From: Actinospineispora spinosispora DSM 44797
GTDB taxonomy: Bacteria > Actinomycetota > Actinomycetes > Mycobacteriales > Pseudonocardiaceae
Direction of reading: 5' to 3'
NCBI RefSeq assembly: GCF_000429025.1
Contig: NZ_KE386838.1
Location: 237,137-301,136 of the forward strand
Length of the DNA stretch: 64,000 nucleotides
Shown here: in pieces, positions 42,988-51,973 of the stretch
Position numbering within the stretch: the stretch's first letter is position 1
How the letters are laid out: every line of letters starts with the position of its first letter
Program-made: the position numbers and the translations under genes
The notes under the pieces: model-generated
The model's database searches: none
Told to the model about the DNA's origin: nothing
What the model saw: only the letters and a program-made list of their open reading frames with translations

Positions 42988-43940
42988 CGCACGCCCTCTC
43001 AGCCGGTGCGGCAGACCACCTACGTCCAAGCGGCCGGCTTGTCGCAAACCCGGCGGTAACTCCCCGGAGGTCATGACCGAAGAGGTTTGCGACAAGTGGC
43101 GCTGGGGGCACAACCGTAGAACGTCGGGTCCGGCGGCCGCACGCCGGGCGGGTCGTTCTCATCCGGCGGTGTCATGCCCGGCCGTTCGCCGTCCGGCTTC
43201 GTGGCGGGTTCTCGACCGGCACCGAGCCTCGGCGCGAGATTCGGTGCACAGCCTGATTTCTGTTTTTGAACCCTTGAAGAGAGAAATACAGCAGTAGTAG
43301 TAAGGGCTGTGGATTCTGGGGACAGGTCGTGTTTTCCCAGCTCAGCGGTCGGATCCGGCTGGGGACAACTAGGTGGTCGCGAGGCCGACCGTGTGAGCGC
43401 TCGGGTGGACAACTTCGAGTTGTTCGCGATCCGTCCCCCGTCTCGTCGCGATCCGTCCACGAACGATCCACGGATTTACGCCAACTCGTCCACGGGTCTG
43501 TCCACATCCATCCACAGAGTTATCCCCAAGTGTGGGTGGAGGGTTCAAGATCCAGCACGCTTCGCGACCGGAACGACGGTCGGAGGCTAGGCGGTGGTCA
43601 CCTCGGGGCAACGCACTGGAGTGGGTTGTACGCATCGCTCGGTTACCCAGAGTCGCGAGTTTTCGGGGCCGGCAGCCAGATTCGGCGGATTTCGACTCCG
43701 CTCAGCGTGTCACGCTTGACGGCTCAGAGGCCCGCTCAGCGCCGAAATGCCGGTTGCCCATCCAAAGAGGTGGGCAGATTTTGCAGTTATAACGGCCGAA
43801 ATCGGCCTGTTTCACCGTCTGTCAGCGTCGGATGCTGCGCTCAGAGCGCGTCGAGTCGCGGCGAACGGGCGCGCCGAACCCGCCGAACGAGAGTGTGGCG
43901 TGGTGCGAGTGAGGGTGATGCGACGCAGGGCCGAGAGCAC
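42988..43940. other. oriC: Chromosomal origin of replication (oriC), dnaN-dnaA intergenic region
   Basis: 953 bp without a credible gene, between dnaA and dnaN as in all studied actinobacteria. An AT-rich tract (about 43255-43305) is the best unwinding-element candidate. DnaA-box-like sequences cluster at TGTGGATTC (43309), near 43360 and 43405, and most densely at 43498-43528, where CTGTCCACA, CCATCCACA and TTATCCCCA follow one another. Boxes are mostly one-mismatch forms. Confidence 0.9.
43038..43096. promoter_or_regulatory. Inverted repeat upstream of dnaN
   Basis: CTTGTCGCAAACC (43038-43050) and GGTTTGCGACAAG (43084-43096) are perfect 13-bp arms 33 bp apart, starting 51 bp before the dnaN start. 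They could form a hairpin in the leader or bind a dimeric regulator. Confidence 0.55.
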
Positions 43941-45695
43941 TCAGGCCTGGTTGCGTGCGCGCTGCTTGATGCGCGCGGTCAGCTCCTGGACCTGCTCGAA
44001 GGTCTTACGGCGCTGCGCGATCTCGTTGCGGATCTTCTTGTCCGCGTGCATGACCGTCGTGTGGTCGCGGCCGCCGAACGTCTGCCCGATGCGCGGCAGG
44101 GACAGATCGGTCAGCTCGCGGCACAGATACATGGCGATCTGCCGTGCTTGTGCGACCGCCTTCGTCTTACCGGGCCCGCACAGCTCGTCCATGGTCAGCT
44201 CGAAGTACTCGGCCGTCACCGCCATGATCGTCGGCGCGGTGATCTCCGGTGAGTGCGAGTCCGGGATCAGGTCACGCAGCACGATCTCGGCGAGCTGGGT
44301 GTCGACCGGCTGCCGGTTGAGCGACGCGAACGCGGTCACCCTGATCAGGGCGCCCTCCAGCTCGCGGATGTTGCGCTCGACCCTGGCCGCGATGAACTCC
44401 AGCACCTCGGCCGGCGCGGCGAGCCGATCCTGCGCCGCCTTCTTCCGGAGGATGGCGATCCGCGTCTCGAGCTCGGGCGGCTGGATGTCGGTGATCAGAC
44501 CCCACTCGAACCGGGTCCGCATCCGGTCCTCCAGCGTCGCCAGCTGTTTCGGCGGCCGGTCGGAGGACACGACGATCTGCTTGTTCGTGTTGTGCAGCGT
44601 GTTGAAGGTATGGAAGAACTCCTCCTGAGTTCCTTCCTTACCTTCCAGGAACTGGATGTCGTCGACCAACAGGACGTCGACGTCGCGGTAGCGGCGCTGG
44701 AACGCCACCTTCCGGTCGTCGCGGAGGCTGTTGATGAAGTCGTTCGTGAACTCTTCGGTCGAGATGTACCGCACCCGCATGCCGGGGAACAGCCGCTGTG
44801 CGTAGTGCCCGACCGCGTGCAGCAGGTGCGTCTTGCCGAGCCCGGACTCGCCCCAGATGAACAGCGGGTTGTACGCGCGGGCCGGCGCCTCCGCGACCGC
44901 GACCGCCGCCGCGTGGCTGAACCGGTTCGACGCACCGATGACGAAGGTGTCGAACGTGTACTTCTCGTTGAGCCGGCTGTTCATCCTGGCCTGGGCGCTC
45001 AACGAGCCGGTGCCGCCGGGGTTCGAACCGACCGGCGGGACCGAGTGGCCGCCCGAGCCGTTGCCCGCCGAGTAGGTCGGCCAGTTCTCCTGCTGCTCCC
45101 TGGCGAAGCCAGAGTCCCTCGGCTGTTCACGCGGCTCGCGGAACTCCCGATGCTCGGGCTGGCCGAAGGCCTCGACATCCGGTCGGCCGTCGGGACCGGG
45201 CGGCGGCAGGTGCGACTGCTCGGGCGAGTAGCCGTTGTCCATCGGTTCGGCCTGGCGGTAGCCGCCGGCGCCGATCGGGGCAGTCGCATCGAGCGGGCCG
45301 ATGCTCGATCCGCCCGTCGTGTAGCGCGGACGCTGCTCGGCCTGGCGGGACTCGGGCGGACCCTCGGCGTGCGGAACCTCAGTCCCGCTCGCGGCGCCCG
45401 CCGGGTCGACGACCACGGCGAGCGTGATCGACGTCCCGAGATGACGACCGAGTGCCTCGCTGATCGGGCGGCGCAGGATGCGTTCGATCGCGTCCTTGGC
45501 GAAGTCCGTCGGCGCGGCGAGCAGCGCGGTGTCGTCGAGCAGACCCAGCGGACGGGTCAGCCGGAGGAAAGCCCGCTGCTGCGCGGACAGAGTCGCACCC
45601 GGCTCACCGGACGCACCGGGATTGGGGGCACACAAATCGGCGACGACTCGCTGCCAGACCTCGCTGAGGCCATTTGCCTGCGATTGATCGGCCAT
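43941..45695 (-). CDS. dnaA: Chromosomal replication initiator DnaA
   Basis: 584 residues. Domain I (1-90), a long Pro/Gly/Gln/Glu-rich linker (about 95-250), AAA+ domain with Walker A GESGLGKTH and Walker B LLVDDIQF, and domain IV with the box-binding GGRDHTTVMHADKKI. It binds the boxes in oriC and those upstream of its own gene. Confidence 0.99.
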   Translation of the reverse strand: MADQSQANGLSEVWQRVVADLCAPNPGASGEPGATLSAQQRAFLRLTRPLGLLDDTALLAAPTDFAKDAIERILRRPISEALGRHLGTSITLAVVVDPAGAASGTEVPHAEGPPESRQAEQRPRYTTGGSSIGPLDATAPIGAGGYRQAEPMDNGYSPEQSHLPPPGPDGRPDVEAFGQPEHREFREPREQPRDSGFAREQQENWPTYSAGNGSGGHSVPPVGSNPGGTGSLSAQARMNSRLNEKYTFDTFVIGASNRFSHAAAVAVAEAPARAYNPLFIWGESGLGKTHLLHAVGHYAQRLFPGMRVRYISTEEFTNDFINSLRDDRKVAFQRRYRDVDVLLVDDIQFLEGKEGTQEEFFHTFNTLHNTNKQIVVSSDRPPKQLATLEDRMRTRFEWGLITDIQPPELETRIAILRKKAAQDRLAAPAEVLEFIAARVERNIRELEGALIRVTAFASLNRQPVDTQLAEIVLRDLIPDSHSPEITAPTIMAVTAEYFELTMDELCGPGKTKAVAQARQIAMYLCRELTDLSLPRIGQTFGGRDHTTVMHADKKIRNEIAQRRKTFEQVQELTARIKQRARNQA

Positions 45696-46189
45696 CGTCG
45701 CCGCCTCCCCCCACTATGATCGAGTGCTGGTCGTACCGTCTGAGCATCGCCGCTGGTCGCACGCCATGACGAGCCCGAGCCGTCCACAGAGTTATCCACA
45801 CCTGTGCGCGGGACGGTACGCGAGGAGCAACCGGCCTCTCCGGCTGACCCCCGCGGCAACCATGCCCCGGTAAGAAAGAGTGGCCTACTCACGGCCGAAC
45901 TGTAGGGCTGCGCACGCTAACAACAGGTCGTACCCGACCACAAGTGTTTGGGCCGCGACGCGCGGGAAAGTGTGACCACCACCGGCGGTGCGACCCGGTT
46001 TGACCACCTGAAAGAGCGCTGCGTACCCTGGACCTAACCGCGTCGCCAGACGGCGCGCTGTGGCGTGCTGTCATCCGGCCTCCTCCCAGGGGGAAGCCGG
46101 GCGAAATCCGTTGAACGTCGACGGCGTGTGCACACTCCACTGTGTTCACGTATGTGGGCCACGTCGTTTCGGAACGGGAGATATCAGAA
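45696..46189. promoter_or_regulatory. dnaA-rpmH divergent intergenic region with a DnaA box
   Basis: 494 bp with no gene. An exact DnaA box TTATCCACA lies at 45792-45800 with CGTCCACAG beside it, suiting autoregulation of dnaA. The right part (46080-46189) should hold the rpmH promoters; no clear consensus was recognised. Confidence 0.7.
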
Positions 46190-46333
46190 GTGAGCAAGGG
46201 CAAGCGCACCTTTCAGCCGAACAACCGCCGTCGTTCGCGCACCCACGGCTTCCGGCTCCGGATGCGGACCCGCGCCGGCCGGGCGATCCTGGCCGGGCGT
46301 CGCCGCAAGGGCCGGGAGAAGCTGTCCGCCTGA
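46190..46333 (+). CDS. rpmH: 50S ribosomal protein L34
   Basis: 47 residues, MSKGKRTFQPNNRRRSRTHG then RMRTRAGRAILAGRRRKGREKLSA, full match to L34. GTG start at 46190. Head of the rpmH-rnpA-yidD-yidC-jag run. Confidence 0.98.
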   Translation: MSKGKRTFQPNNRRRSRTHGFRLRMRTRAGRAILAGRRRKGREKLSA

Positions 46334-46349
46334 TCGGGCGGGACGCACA

Positions 46350-46742
46350 ATGCTCCCACCGACGGCGCGACTGACACACCGGGATGAGTTCACCGCGGTG
46401 GTCCGTCGCGGCCGTCGGTCAGGGAGATCCTTGTTGGTCATGCACATCCTGCTACCCGAACCGGCCGACCACGATGGGCCGAGGATCGGATTCGTGGTGA
46501 GCAAAGCGGTCGGCGGATCAGTGGTCCGCCATCGAGTGGCCCGGCGGCTCCGTCACGTCATGCGTGACCGGCTGCCCCAGCTGCCCTCCGGATCCCGCGT
46601 CGTGGTCCGCGCACTCCCCCGATCGGCCACCGCCACCTCCGCGAAGCTGGCCGCCGACGCCGACCGTGCACTGTCGGTCCTCCTGCGTGACGTCCCCCGT
46701 GACCCTCCCGCGCCCGGTGCGTTCCGCCCGGACGGGTCATGA
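46350..46742 (+). CDS. rnpA: Ribonuclease P protein component
   Basis: 130 residues. The start LPPTARLTHRDEFTAVVRRG, RIGFVVSKAVGGSVVRHRVARR, and the RNR-type basic helix RLRHVMRDRL are as expected. It assists M1 RNA in tRNA 5' maturation. Its stop overlaps the yidD start (ATGA). Confidence 0.97.
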   Translation: MLPPTARLTHRDEFTAVVRRGRRSGRSLLVMHILLPEPADHDGPRIGFVVSKAVGGSVVRHRVARRLRHVMRDRLPQLPSGSRVVVRALPRSATATSAKLAADADRALSVLLRDVPRDPPAPGAFRPDGS

Positions 46743-47050
46743 GCGAGGACGCGCAGCACGCTCCGATGCTGGCCAGACCGCTGATCCTGCTCTTTCGCGG
46801 CTACCAGCGCTGGATCTCCCCCGTTCTACCACCGAGCTGCCGGTTCTACCCGAGCTGCAGCGCCTACGCGATCGAAGCCCTGCGGGTGCACGGGCTCGTC
46901 CGAGGTCTCGGTTTGACCGTGTGGCGACTACTGCGCTGCGCACCCTGGCACCCTGGAGGCATCGACCCCGTGCCACCCAGTCGATCCCGCGCTGATGCGT
47001 CAGCTGAGGTTGGAACCACCAGCGCCACCGAGGAGCAAGCGTCGTGCTGA
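46739..47050 (+). CDS. yidD: Membrane protein insertion efficiency factor YidD
   Basis: 103 residues with the family core LLFRGYQRWISPVLPPSCRFYPSCSAYAIEAL and RLLRCAPWHPGGIDPVP. A small membrane-associated helper of YidC; it overlaps both neighbours by a few bases, so translation is coupled. Confidence 0.96.
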   Translation: MSEDAQHAPMLARPLILLFRGYQRWISPVLPPSCRFYPSCSAYAIEALRVHGLVRGLGLTVWRLLRCAPWHPGGIDPVPPSRSRADASAEVGTTSATEEQASC

Positions 47051-48159
47051 ATTTCATCTACTGGCCGGTCTCGGCGATCCTGTGGTTCTGGCACAAAGCC
47101 TTCGGCTATGTGCTGGGCGTGGACAACGGCGCGGCATGGGCCCTGTCCGTGACGTTCCTGGTCTTCACGCTGCGGGCGATCCTGTACAAGCCGTTCGTGC
47201 ACCAGGTCCGGTCCATGCGCAAGATGCAGGAGTTCTCCCCGGAGATCAAGAAGCTGCAGAAGAAGTACGCGGGCAACAAGCAGAAGCTCGCGGAAGAGAT
47301 GCAGAAGCTCCAGAAGGAGCACGGCGTCAGCCCGCTCGGCGGCTGCCTGCCGATGCTGGTGCAGGTCCCGGTGTTCATCGGCCTGTTCCACGTGCTGAAG
47401 GGCTTCAACCCGCACTTCCCGAACAACTACATCTTCACCCGTACCGACATCGAGTCGTTCAACCGCGCCCACGTGTTCGGCGCGAAGCTCGGTGCCGCGC
47501 TGATCCCCTACGGGCAGGGCTCGCTGCCGCTCGCGGAGTACAACACCACGGTCAGCCAGATGCTCATCGTGATGATCCCGCTGATGATCGCGGCCGGCTT
47601 CTTCACCCACCTCACCGCCCGGCACAACGTCGCCCGGCAGACCGCGGTCCAGGAAGCCAACCCGCAGACCGCGATGATGAACAAACTGACGCTGTACGTC
47701 ATGCCGATCGGTGTGGTCATCGGTGCGCCGTTCCTGCCGCTGGCGATCCTCATGTACTGGGTGTCGAACAACCTGTGGACCCTCGGTCAGCAGCACCTCG
47801 TCTACAAGAAGATCGACGAGGAAGAGGCGGAGAAGGCCACCAAGAAGACCGAGGTCGCCCGCACTCTGGCACCGAAGGTCGGCCAGAAGCCGATCGTCGA
47901 GAACAAGAAGAAGCCAGGCGCCAAGCCGATCACCCCGAGCAAGCGTCCCGCCGGTACCGAGGGCAAGCCCGAGCAGAAGCCCGCCGAGAACGCGGCTGAC
48001 GCATCGAGCGCCGAGGACAAGCCGGCCGCGCAGCCCGGCACGGACACCAACGGCTCTGCTCCCCAGAGCAACGGATCCACCAGCACGAACGGCGCGGGCA
48101 ACCGTCGCAACGTGCAGTCGGGCGGAGCAGGTAACCGAGGTCGCAAGAGACAGCGGTGA
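47044..48159 (+). CDS. yidC: Membrane protein insertase YidC (Oxa1 type)
   Basis: 371 residues, GTG 47044. Five membrane segments in the Oxa1 domain (residues about 10-260), with the cytosolic coiled hairpin MQEFSPEIKKLQKKYAGNKQKLAEEM and GGCLPMLVQVPVFIGLF. The C-terminal 110 residues are Lys/Pro/Asn-rich and disordered, likely ribosome-contacting. Confidence 0.97.
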   Translation: MLNFIYWPVSAILWFWHKAFGYVLGVDNGAAWALSVTFLVFTLRAILYKPFVHQVRSMRKMQEFSPEIKKLQKKYAGNKQKLAEEMQKLQKEHGVSPLGGCLPMLVQVPVFIGLFHVLKGFNPHFPNNYIFTRTDIESFNRAHVFGAKLGAALIPYGQGSLPLAEYNTTVSQMLIVMIPLMIAAGFFTHLTARHNVARQTAVQEANPQTAMMNKLTLYVMPIGVVIGAPFLPLAILMYWVSNNLWTLGQQHLVYKKIDEEEAEKATKKTEVARTLAPKVGQKPIVENKKKPGAKPITPSKRPAGTEGKPEQKPAENAADASSAEDKPAAQPGTDTNGSAPQSNGSTSTNGAGNRRNVQSGGAGNRGRKRQR

Positions 48160-48245
48160 ACCCGACCGCCCCCCAATCCAACAAATCCGGTGGCGCGTGA
48201 CAGCGGCCGGTACGGTGCTGCCCAGATGCGGCGAGAGGAGCAATC

Positions 48246-48788
48246 GTGGCGAAGACTGCGGAGGCTGACCAGGCGGACCACGCAGGTGGTGGCGAGCCGA
48301 CCGGCGGCGGTAGCTCGCTGTCCGGCGAAGACCTGCTGATCCGTGAAGGTGACGTGGCGGCCGACTACCTGGAGCGGCTGCTCGACCTGCTCGACTACGA
48401 CGGCGACCTCGACATCGACGTCGAAGCAGGACGAGCGGTCGTGAGCGTCGACGGCGGCGGCGACCTGACGAAGCTGGTCGGCGACAAGGGCGCCGGGCTC
48501 GAAGCACTGCAGGAACTGACCCGGCTCGCCGTTCAGCAGAACACCGGAACACGTAGCCGCCTCATGCTGGACGTCGCAGGCTGGCGAGTGGCGCGTCGCG
48601 CGGAGCTGGCCGAGCTCGGGAAGATCACGGCACAGGACGTGCTGAACACCGGCGAGCCGGTGCGGATGCGACCCATGACCCCGTTCGAGCGGAAGGTCGT
48701 TCACGACGCGGTCGCCGCGATTCGTGGGGTCACCAGCGAGAGCGAGGGCGAGGACCCCCGCCGGCGGGTCGTCATCTCGCCCAAGTAG
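48246..48788 (+). CDS. jag: RNA-binding protein Jag/KhpB (KH and R3H)
   Basis: 180 residues. KH-type segment around LVGDKGAGLEALQELTRLA (residues about 78-98) and an R3H domain at the C-terminus (VLNTGEPVRMRPMTPFERKVVHDAV). The Jag-N domain is replaced by a short acidic stretch. It closes the rpmH operon and is followed by a parS site and a terminator. Confidence 0.94.
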   Translation: MAKTAEADQADHAGGGEPTGGGSSLSGEDLLIREGDVAADYLERLLDLLDYDGDLDIDVEAGRAVVSVDGGGDLTKLVGDKGAGLEALQELTRLAVQQNTGTRSRLMLDVAGWRVARRAELAELGKITAQDVLNTGEPVRMRPMTPFERKVVHDAVAAIRGVTSESEGEDPRRRVVISPK

Positions 48789-48797
48789 CCGCTCCTG

Positions 48798-48811
48798 GTT
48801 TCACGTGAAAC
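48798..48811. other. parS: parS site 1
   Basis: Exact 14-bp ParB-binding palindrome GTTTCACGTGAAAC nine bases after the jag stop. Confidence 0.95.
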
Positions 48812-48846
48812 AAAAGCCCGCCCCGGTTTCTGCCGGGGCGGGTTTT
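48812..48846 (+). terminator. Rho-independent terminator of the rpmH-jag operon
   Basis: AAAAGCCCGCCCCGG pairs with CCGGGGCGGG followed by TTTTGTTTT. It immediately follows parS site 1. Confidence 0.9.
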
Positions 48847-48889
48847 GTTTTGGGGTCTTGGGGTCGGGTCTTACTGCTCGCAGGGGGTG

Positions 48890-49195
48890 TTGTGGCTGGG
48901 TTGGCTGTGGCTGGGTTGGGTGGCTTGGGTTGTGGGCCTGCGGGGGTGGGTGGGTTTTGCAGGTCGGGCTGTGGGGTTTTAGCGGTGGGTGGAGGTGCAG
49001 GCTGTGTTGCCTGGCCTGTTCCGCGCGATATTTTTCTGTGACCACCCCGGCTCGCGTAAACGCTCGCTGGGGTACTCCCAGAAAAAAAGGCTCGAGGACT
49101 CGCCCAACCGCGCGCTTGGTGCCCCGGCTTGGGAGCCGCCCCTCATGCACTACCCGCCTTCGGCGGAACCCCTCCGGGCGCCTTTGCGGGGCCCA
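48890..49195 (-). repeat. Repeat element copy C (minus orientation)
   Basis: Read on the minus strand it contains the same large hairpin (49029-49086) and a tail shared with copy B (CCTGCACCTCCACCCACCGC and the CAGGCCCACA block). Its small hairpin is CCGCC-GAAG-GCGGG rather than CCGGC-GAAG-GCCGG, a paired change that keeps the stem. The outer start is diverged (GGGCCCCGCAAAGG). Confidence 0.8.
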
Positions 49196-49338
49196 CCTGT
49201 GAAACGTGCGTCGCCCCATTCCCGGTGCTGGGTGAGGGGGCTCTAGACATGACCCGCATCCCACGACGAACGCCTGCGCTCCACCAGGAATGCTGTGCAG
49301 CCGCACCAGGACTGCCTGCGCATGTACAAGTGTCTTGA

Positions 49339-49663
49339 AAGCCGGCTCCGCGAGTCTCCGAAGGAGTTCCGGCGAAGGCCGGCGTAGTGAATGTCCGCGA
49401 CCACCCACCCAGCTGCCAGGGCGGCTCTCGGGGTTCCCCCGAGCGCGCGCCCGGGCGAGTCCTCGAGCCTTTTTTTCTGGGAGTACCCCAGCGAGCGTTT
49501 ACGCGAGCCGGGGTGGTCACAGAAAAAAGTCGCGCGCGGGACAGGCCCAACAAGCCAGCCTGCACCTCCACCCACCGCTAGAGCCCCACAGCCTGAGCTA
49601 CCCACGCCAACCACCCCCGCAGGCCCACATGCCCGAGCTACCCTGCCCAACCACAGCTAGCTC
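49339..49663 (+). repeat. Repeat element copy B (plus orientation)
   Basis: Starts AAGCCGGCTCCGCGAGTCTC, has the perfect CCGGC-GAAG-GCCGG stem (about 49369), TGAATGTCCGC, GGGCGAGTCCTCGAGCC, the large hairpin (about 49469-49526) and the full tail to a CAGGCCCACA block. With copy C it forms a head-to-head inverted pair of about 770 bp between jag and rsmG. Confidence 0.85.
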
Positions 49664-49695
49664 ACCCACCGGCCACCCCCAGCCCCCAGAATCCG

Positions 49696-49717
49696 TAATT
49701 CATCGTATGATGAATTA
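49696..49717. promoter_or_regulatory. Orphan AT-rich operator-like palindrome
   Basis: TAATTCATC-GTAT-GATGAATTA, perfect 9-bp arms, very AT-rich in a high-GC region. It looks like a GntR/TetR/PadR-type operator, but no regulator gene is adjacent. Confidence 0.6.
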
Positions 49718-49956
49718 GCCATAAGCCCGCCTGGTCGCAACCAGGAGGCGCGTCCAGATCGGGTCGGGCTCCCCGGTCGCGGCCCCACGTGATCACGCCT
49801 CTCCGGCCATCTCAGGGCGCGCTCATTTCGCCAGATCTGACGTCGCCTCGCTCCGCGGGTAGGACCCCAGCGATGTGGTCAAGCTCGAGATCTCAGAGCC
49901 TCTCATCGCCTCGCCCCAAACGACCCCACGACCGATCAGAGATCAACAAATGCGTG

Positions 49957-49970
49957 GTTTCACGTGAAAC
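49957..49970. other. parS: parS site 2
   Basis: Exact GTTTCACGTGAAAC followed by ATCGG, about 220 bp upstream of rsmG. Confidence 0.95.
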
Positions 49971-50192
49971 ATCGGAGGGTTCGGCCGAACGAGAAGCGTC
50001 GGGGGCGGAAGGCATAATTGGCTGTGCCCGCCTCTCGCGTCGTCGGCCATCCTCAATCACGATCGTCACCCCAGTGCGTCGCCGTTTTCACTCGGCGCCG
50101 TGTCGATGCGAGTGATCTGCACGGGCGAAGCGGAGCGGTCTAGTGAGTAGCGGGGACGGGACAGTGAGTAAGTCGCACGGCGGGAGTTGGAG

Positions 50193-50903
50193 ATGATGAC
50201 CGACTTGGGTCTCTCGGATGTTCCCGCTGAGTTGGCGGGGCCGGCGGCGGAGCTGTTCGGTGATCGGCTGGCCGGCGTGCGTCGGTACGCGGCCCTGCTG
50301 GCGGACACCGGTGTGGCGCACGGACTGATCGGTCCGAGCGAGGGTGGTCGAATCTGGCAGCGTCATCTACTGAACTGTGCGGTCATGGCGGAGCTGATCG
50401 AGCCGGATGCGCGCGTTCTCGATATCGGGTCCGGGGCCGGCTTGCCGGGTATCCCCCTGGCGCTTGCTCGGCCCGATCTGGAGATCGTTCTGCTGGAGCC
50501 GATGGCTCGGCGGGTCGAGTGGCTGCGGTCGACCGTGGCCGAGCTCGACCTTCCGATCACGGTCGCCCGGGGCCGTGCCGAGGAACGGACGGTTCAGCGA
50601 GACTGGGCCGGCGCGGATGTGGTGACGGCGCGAGCCGTTGCCCCGCTGGCTCGGCTGGCCGGTTGGGCGCTGCCGTTGACTCGGATCGGTGGGCGCATGT
50701 TGGCACTGAAGGGTGCATCCGCGGCCGAAGAGGTGGATCGGGACCGTGCGGCGGTGCGTGGTTTTGGAGGGTCGGCACCGCGCGTGGTCCAATGCGGGAG
50801 CACGCTTGTCGATCCGCCGACCACCGTTGTCATAGTGGAGCGGACGGCCGCGAAAGTGGGTTCTCGAGCGGCGAGCGCGGCATCGAGGGGGCGGAAGCGA
50901 TGA
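50193..50903 (+). CDS. rsmG: 16S rRNA (guanine527-N7)-methyltransferase
   Basis: 236 residues from ATG 50193 (GGGAG upstream; ATG 50196 is possible). Motif I DIGSGAGLPGIPLALARPDLE and VTARAVAPLARLAGWALPL are RsmG/GidB signatures. It methylates G527 of 16S rRNA with SAM; loss gives low-level streptomycin resistance in relatives. Its stop overlaps the parA start. Confidence 0.96.
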   Translation: MMTDLGLSDVPAELAGPAAELFGDRLAGVRRYAALLADTGVAHGLIGPSEGGRIWQRHLLNCAVMAELIEPDARVLDIGSGAGLPGIPLALARPDLEIVLLEPMARRVEWLRSTVAELDLPITVARGRAEERTVQRDWAGADVVTARAVAPLARLAGWALPLTRIGGRMLALKGASAAEEVDRDRAAVRGFGGSAPRVVQCGSTLVDPPTTVVIVERTAAKVGSRAASAASRGRKR

Positions 50904-51973
50904 GTGCCCGACCGTTCGACGAACACCAGAGCGACTACGGCGACGATGCCGATCGCGGCGTCAACACCGGCGCGAGTTCTACCGATGTTTCACGTGAAAC
51001 ATCGGCCGCTGGTCCGGCAATGACGATGACGGGCCGGAACACCAGCTACCGAGCCAAGCGCGCGAACAGCGCGCAGGCTCCCACGACATCGGAGGAGTTT
51101 ATGTGGACTCCCATCGCTGAAGAAGCAGAACGTGCCGCGCGGGTGCTCCATCCGCACGGACGCGAGATGCAGAGACCGGCACAGCGGCGGATTCTCACGG
51201 TTGCCAACCAGAAGGGCGGCGTCGGTAAGACGACGAGCACGGTGAACCTGGCCGCCGCTCTCACGTCCTACGGAATGCGCGTCCTGGTGGTCGACCTCGA
51301 CCCGCAGGGCAACGCCAGCACCGCGCTCGGGGTCGAGCACACGAGCGGCACACCCTCGGTCTACGAGGCACTGCTGGGCGAGATCGAGCTGGCCGACGCG
51401 GTTCAGGAGAGCACGCAGTCCCCCGAGCTCCTGTGCGTGCCGGCGACGATCGATCTGGCCGGCGCCGAGATCGAGTTGGTCAGCATGGTCGCCCGGGAGG
51501 CGCGGCTGAAGCAGGCGCTGAACGACGAGGCGCTCGACGAGCTGGACGTGGATTACGTCCTGATCGACTGCCCGCCGTCGCTCGGCCTTCTGACGGTCAA
51601 CGCGCTCGTGGCGGCGGCGGAGGTGCTCATCCCGATCCAGTGCGAGTACTACGCGCTGGAGGGTGTGGGGCAGCTGCTGAACAACATCGAGCTGGTGCGC
51701 GCCCACCTGAACACCTCGCTGAACATCTCGACGATCCTGCTCACCATGTACGACGGACGCACCAAGCTGGCTGATCAGGTGACGACCGAAGTTCGTCAGC
51801 ACTTCGGCGACCGTGTGCTGCGAACCGTCATCCCGCGCAGCGTGAAGGTGTCCGAGGCTCCCGGCTTCGGGCAGACGATTCTGGCTTACGATCCGGGCTC
51901 GCGGGGCGCGATGAGCTACCTCGACGCGGCACGGGAAATGGTGGCGCAACAGGACGCGGGGACCGGCAGGTGA
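50900..51973 (+). CDS. parA: Chromosome partition ATPase ParA
   Basis: 357 residues. A 95-residue N-terminal extension precedes the deviant Walker A KGGVGKTTSTVNLA; then DLDPQGNAS and DCPPSLGLLTVNAL. It moves ParB-parS complexes toward the pole. The extension's codons contain parS site 3 (DVSRET). Overlaps rsmG by 4 bp and parB by 4 bp, so the three are coupled. Confidence 0.97.
   Translation: MSARPFDEHQSDYGDDADRGVNTGASSTDVSRETSAAGPAMTMTGRNTSYRAKRANSAQAPTTSEEFMWTPIAEEAERAARVLHPHGREMQRPAQRRILTVANQKGGVGKTTSTVNLAAALTSYGMRVLVVDLDPQGNASTALGVEHTSGTPSVYEALLGEIELADAVQESTQSPELLCVPATIDLAGAEIELVSMVAREARLKQALNDEALDELDVDYVLIDCPPSLGLLTVNALVAAAEVLIPIQCEYYALEGVGQLLNNIELVRAHLNTSLNISTILLTMYDGRTKLADQVTTEVRQHFGDRVLRTVIPRSVKVSEAPGFGQTILAYDPGSRGAMSYLDAAREMVAQQDAGTGR
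50987..51000. other. parS: parS site 3 (inside parA)
   Basis: Exact GTTTCACGTGAAAC within an extended 22-bp palindrome CGAT...ATCG, encoding DVSRETSA in the ParA N-terminal extension. Confidence 0.97.

Larger units (their letters stand above)
49664..50192. other. Intergenic region upstream of rsmG
   Basis: About 530 bp with no supported gene. It holds the AT-rich palindrome at 49696, a CCTGGTCGCAACCAGG hairpin near 49728 and parS site 2. The rsmG-parAB promoter is expected here but was not pinpointed. Confidence 0.6.

Noticed and set aside
48989..49718. Overlapping small frames inside repeat copies A-D (peptides such as FFWEYPSER or VTTPARVNARWGTP)
   Set aside because: They occur on both strands of the same repeat, lack ribosome sites and are interrupted differently in each copy; the DNA/RNA structure, not a protein, is shared.
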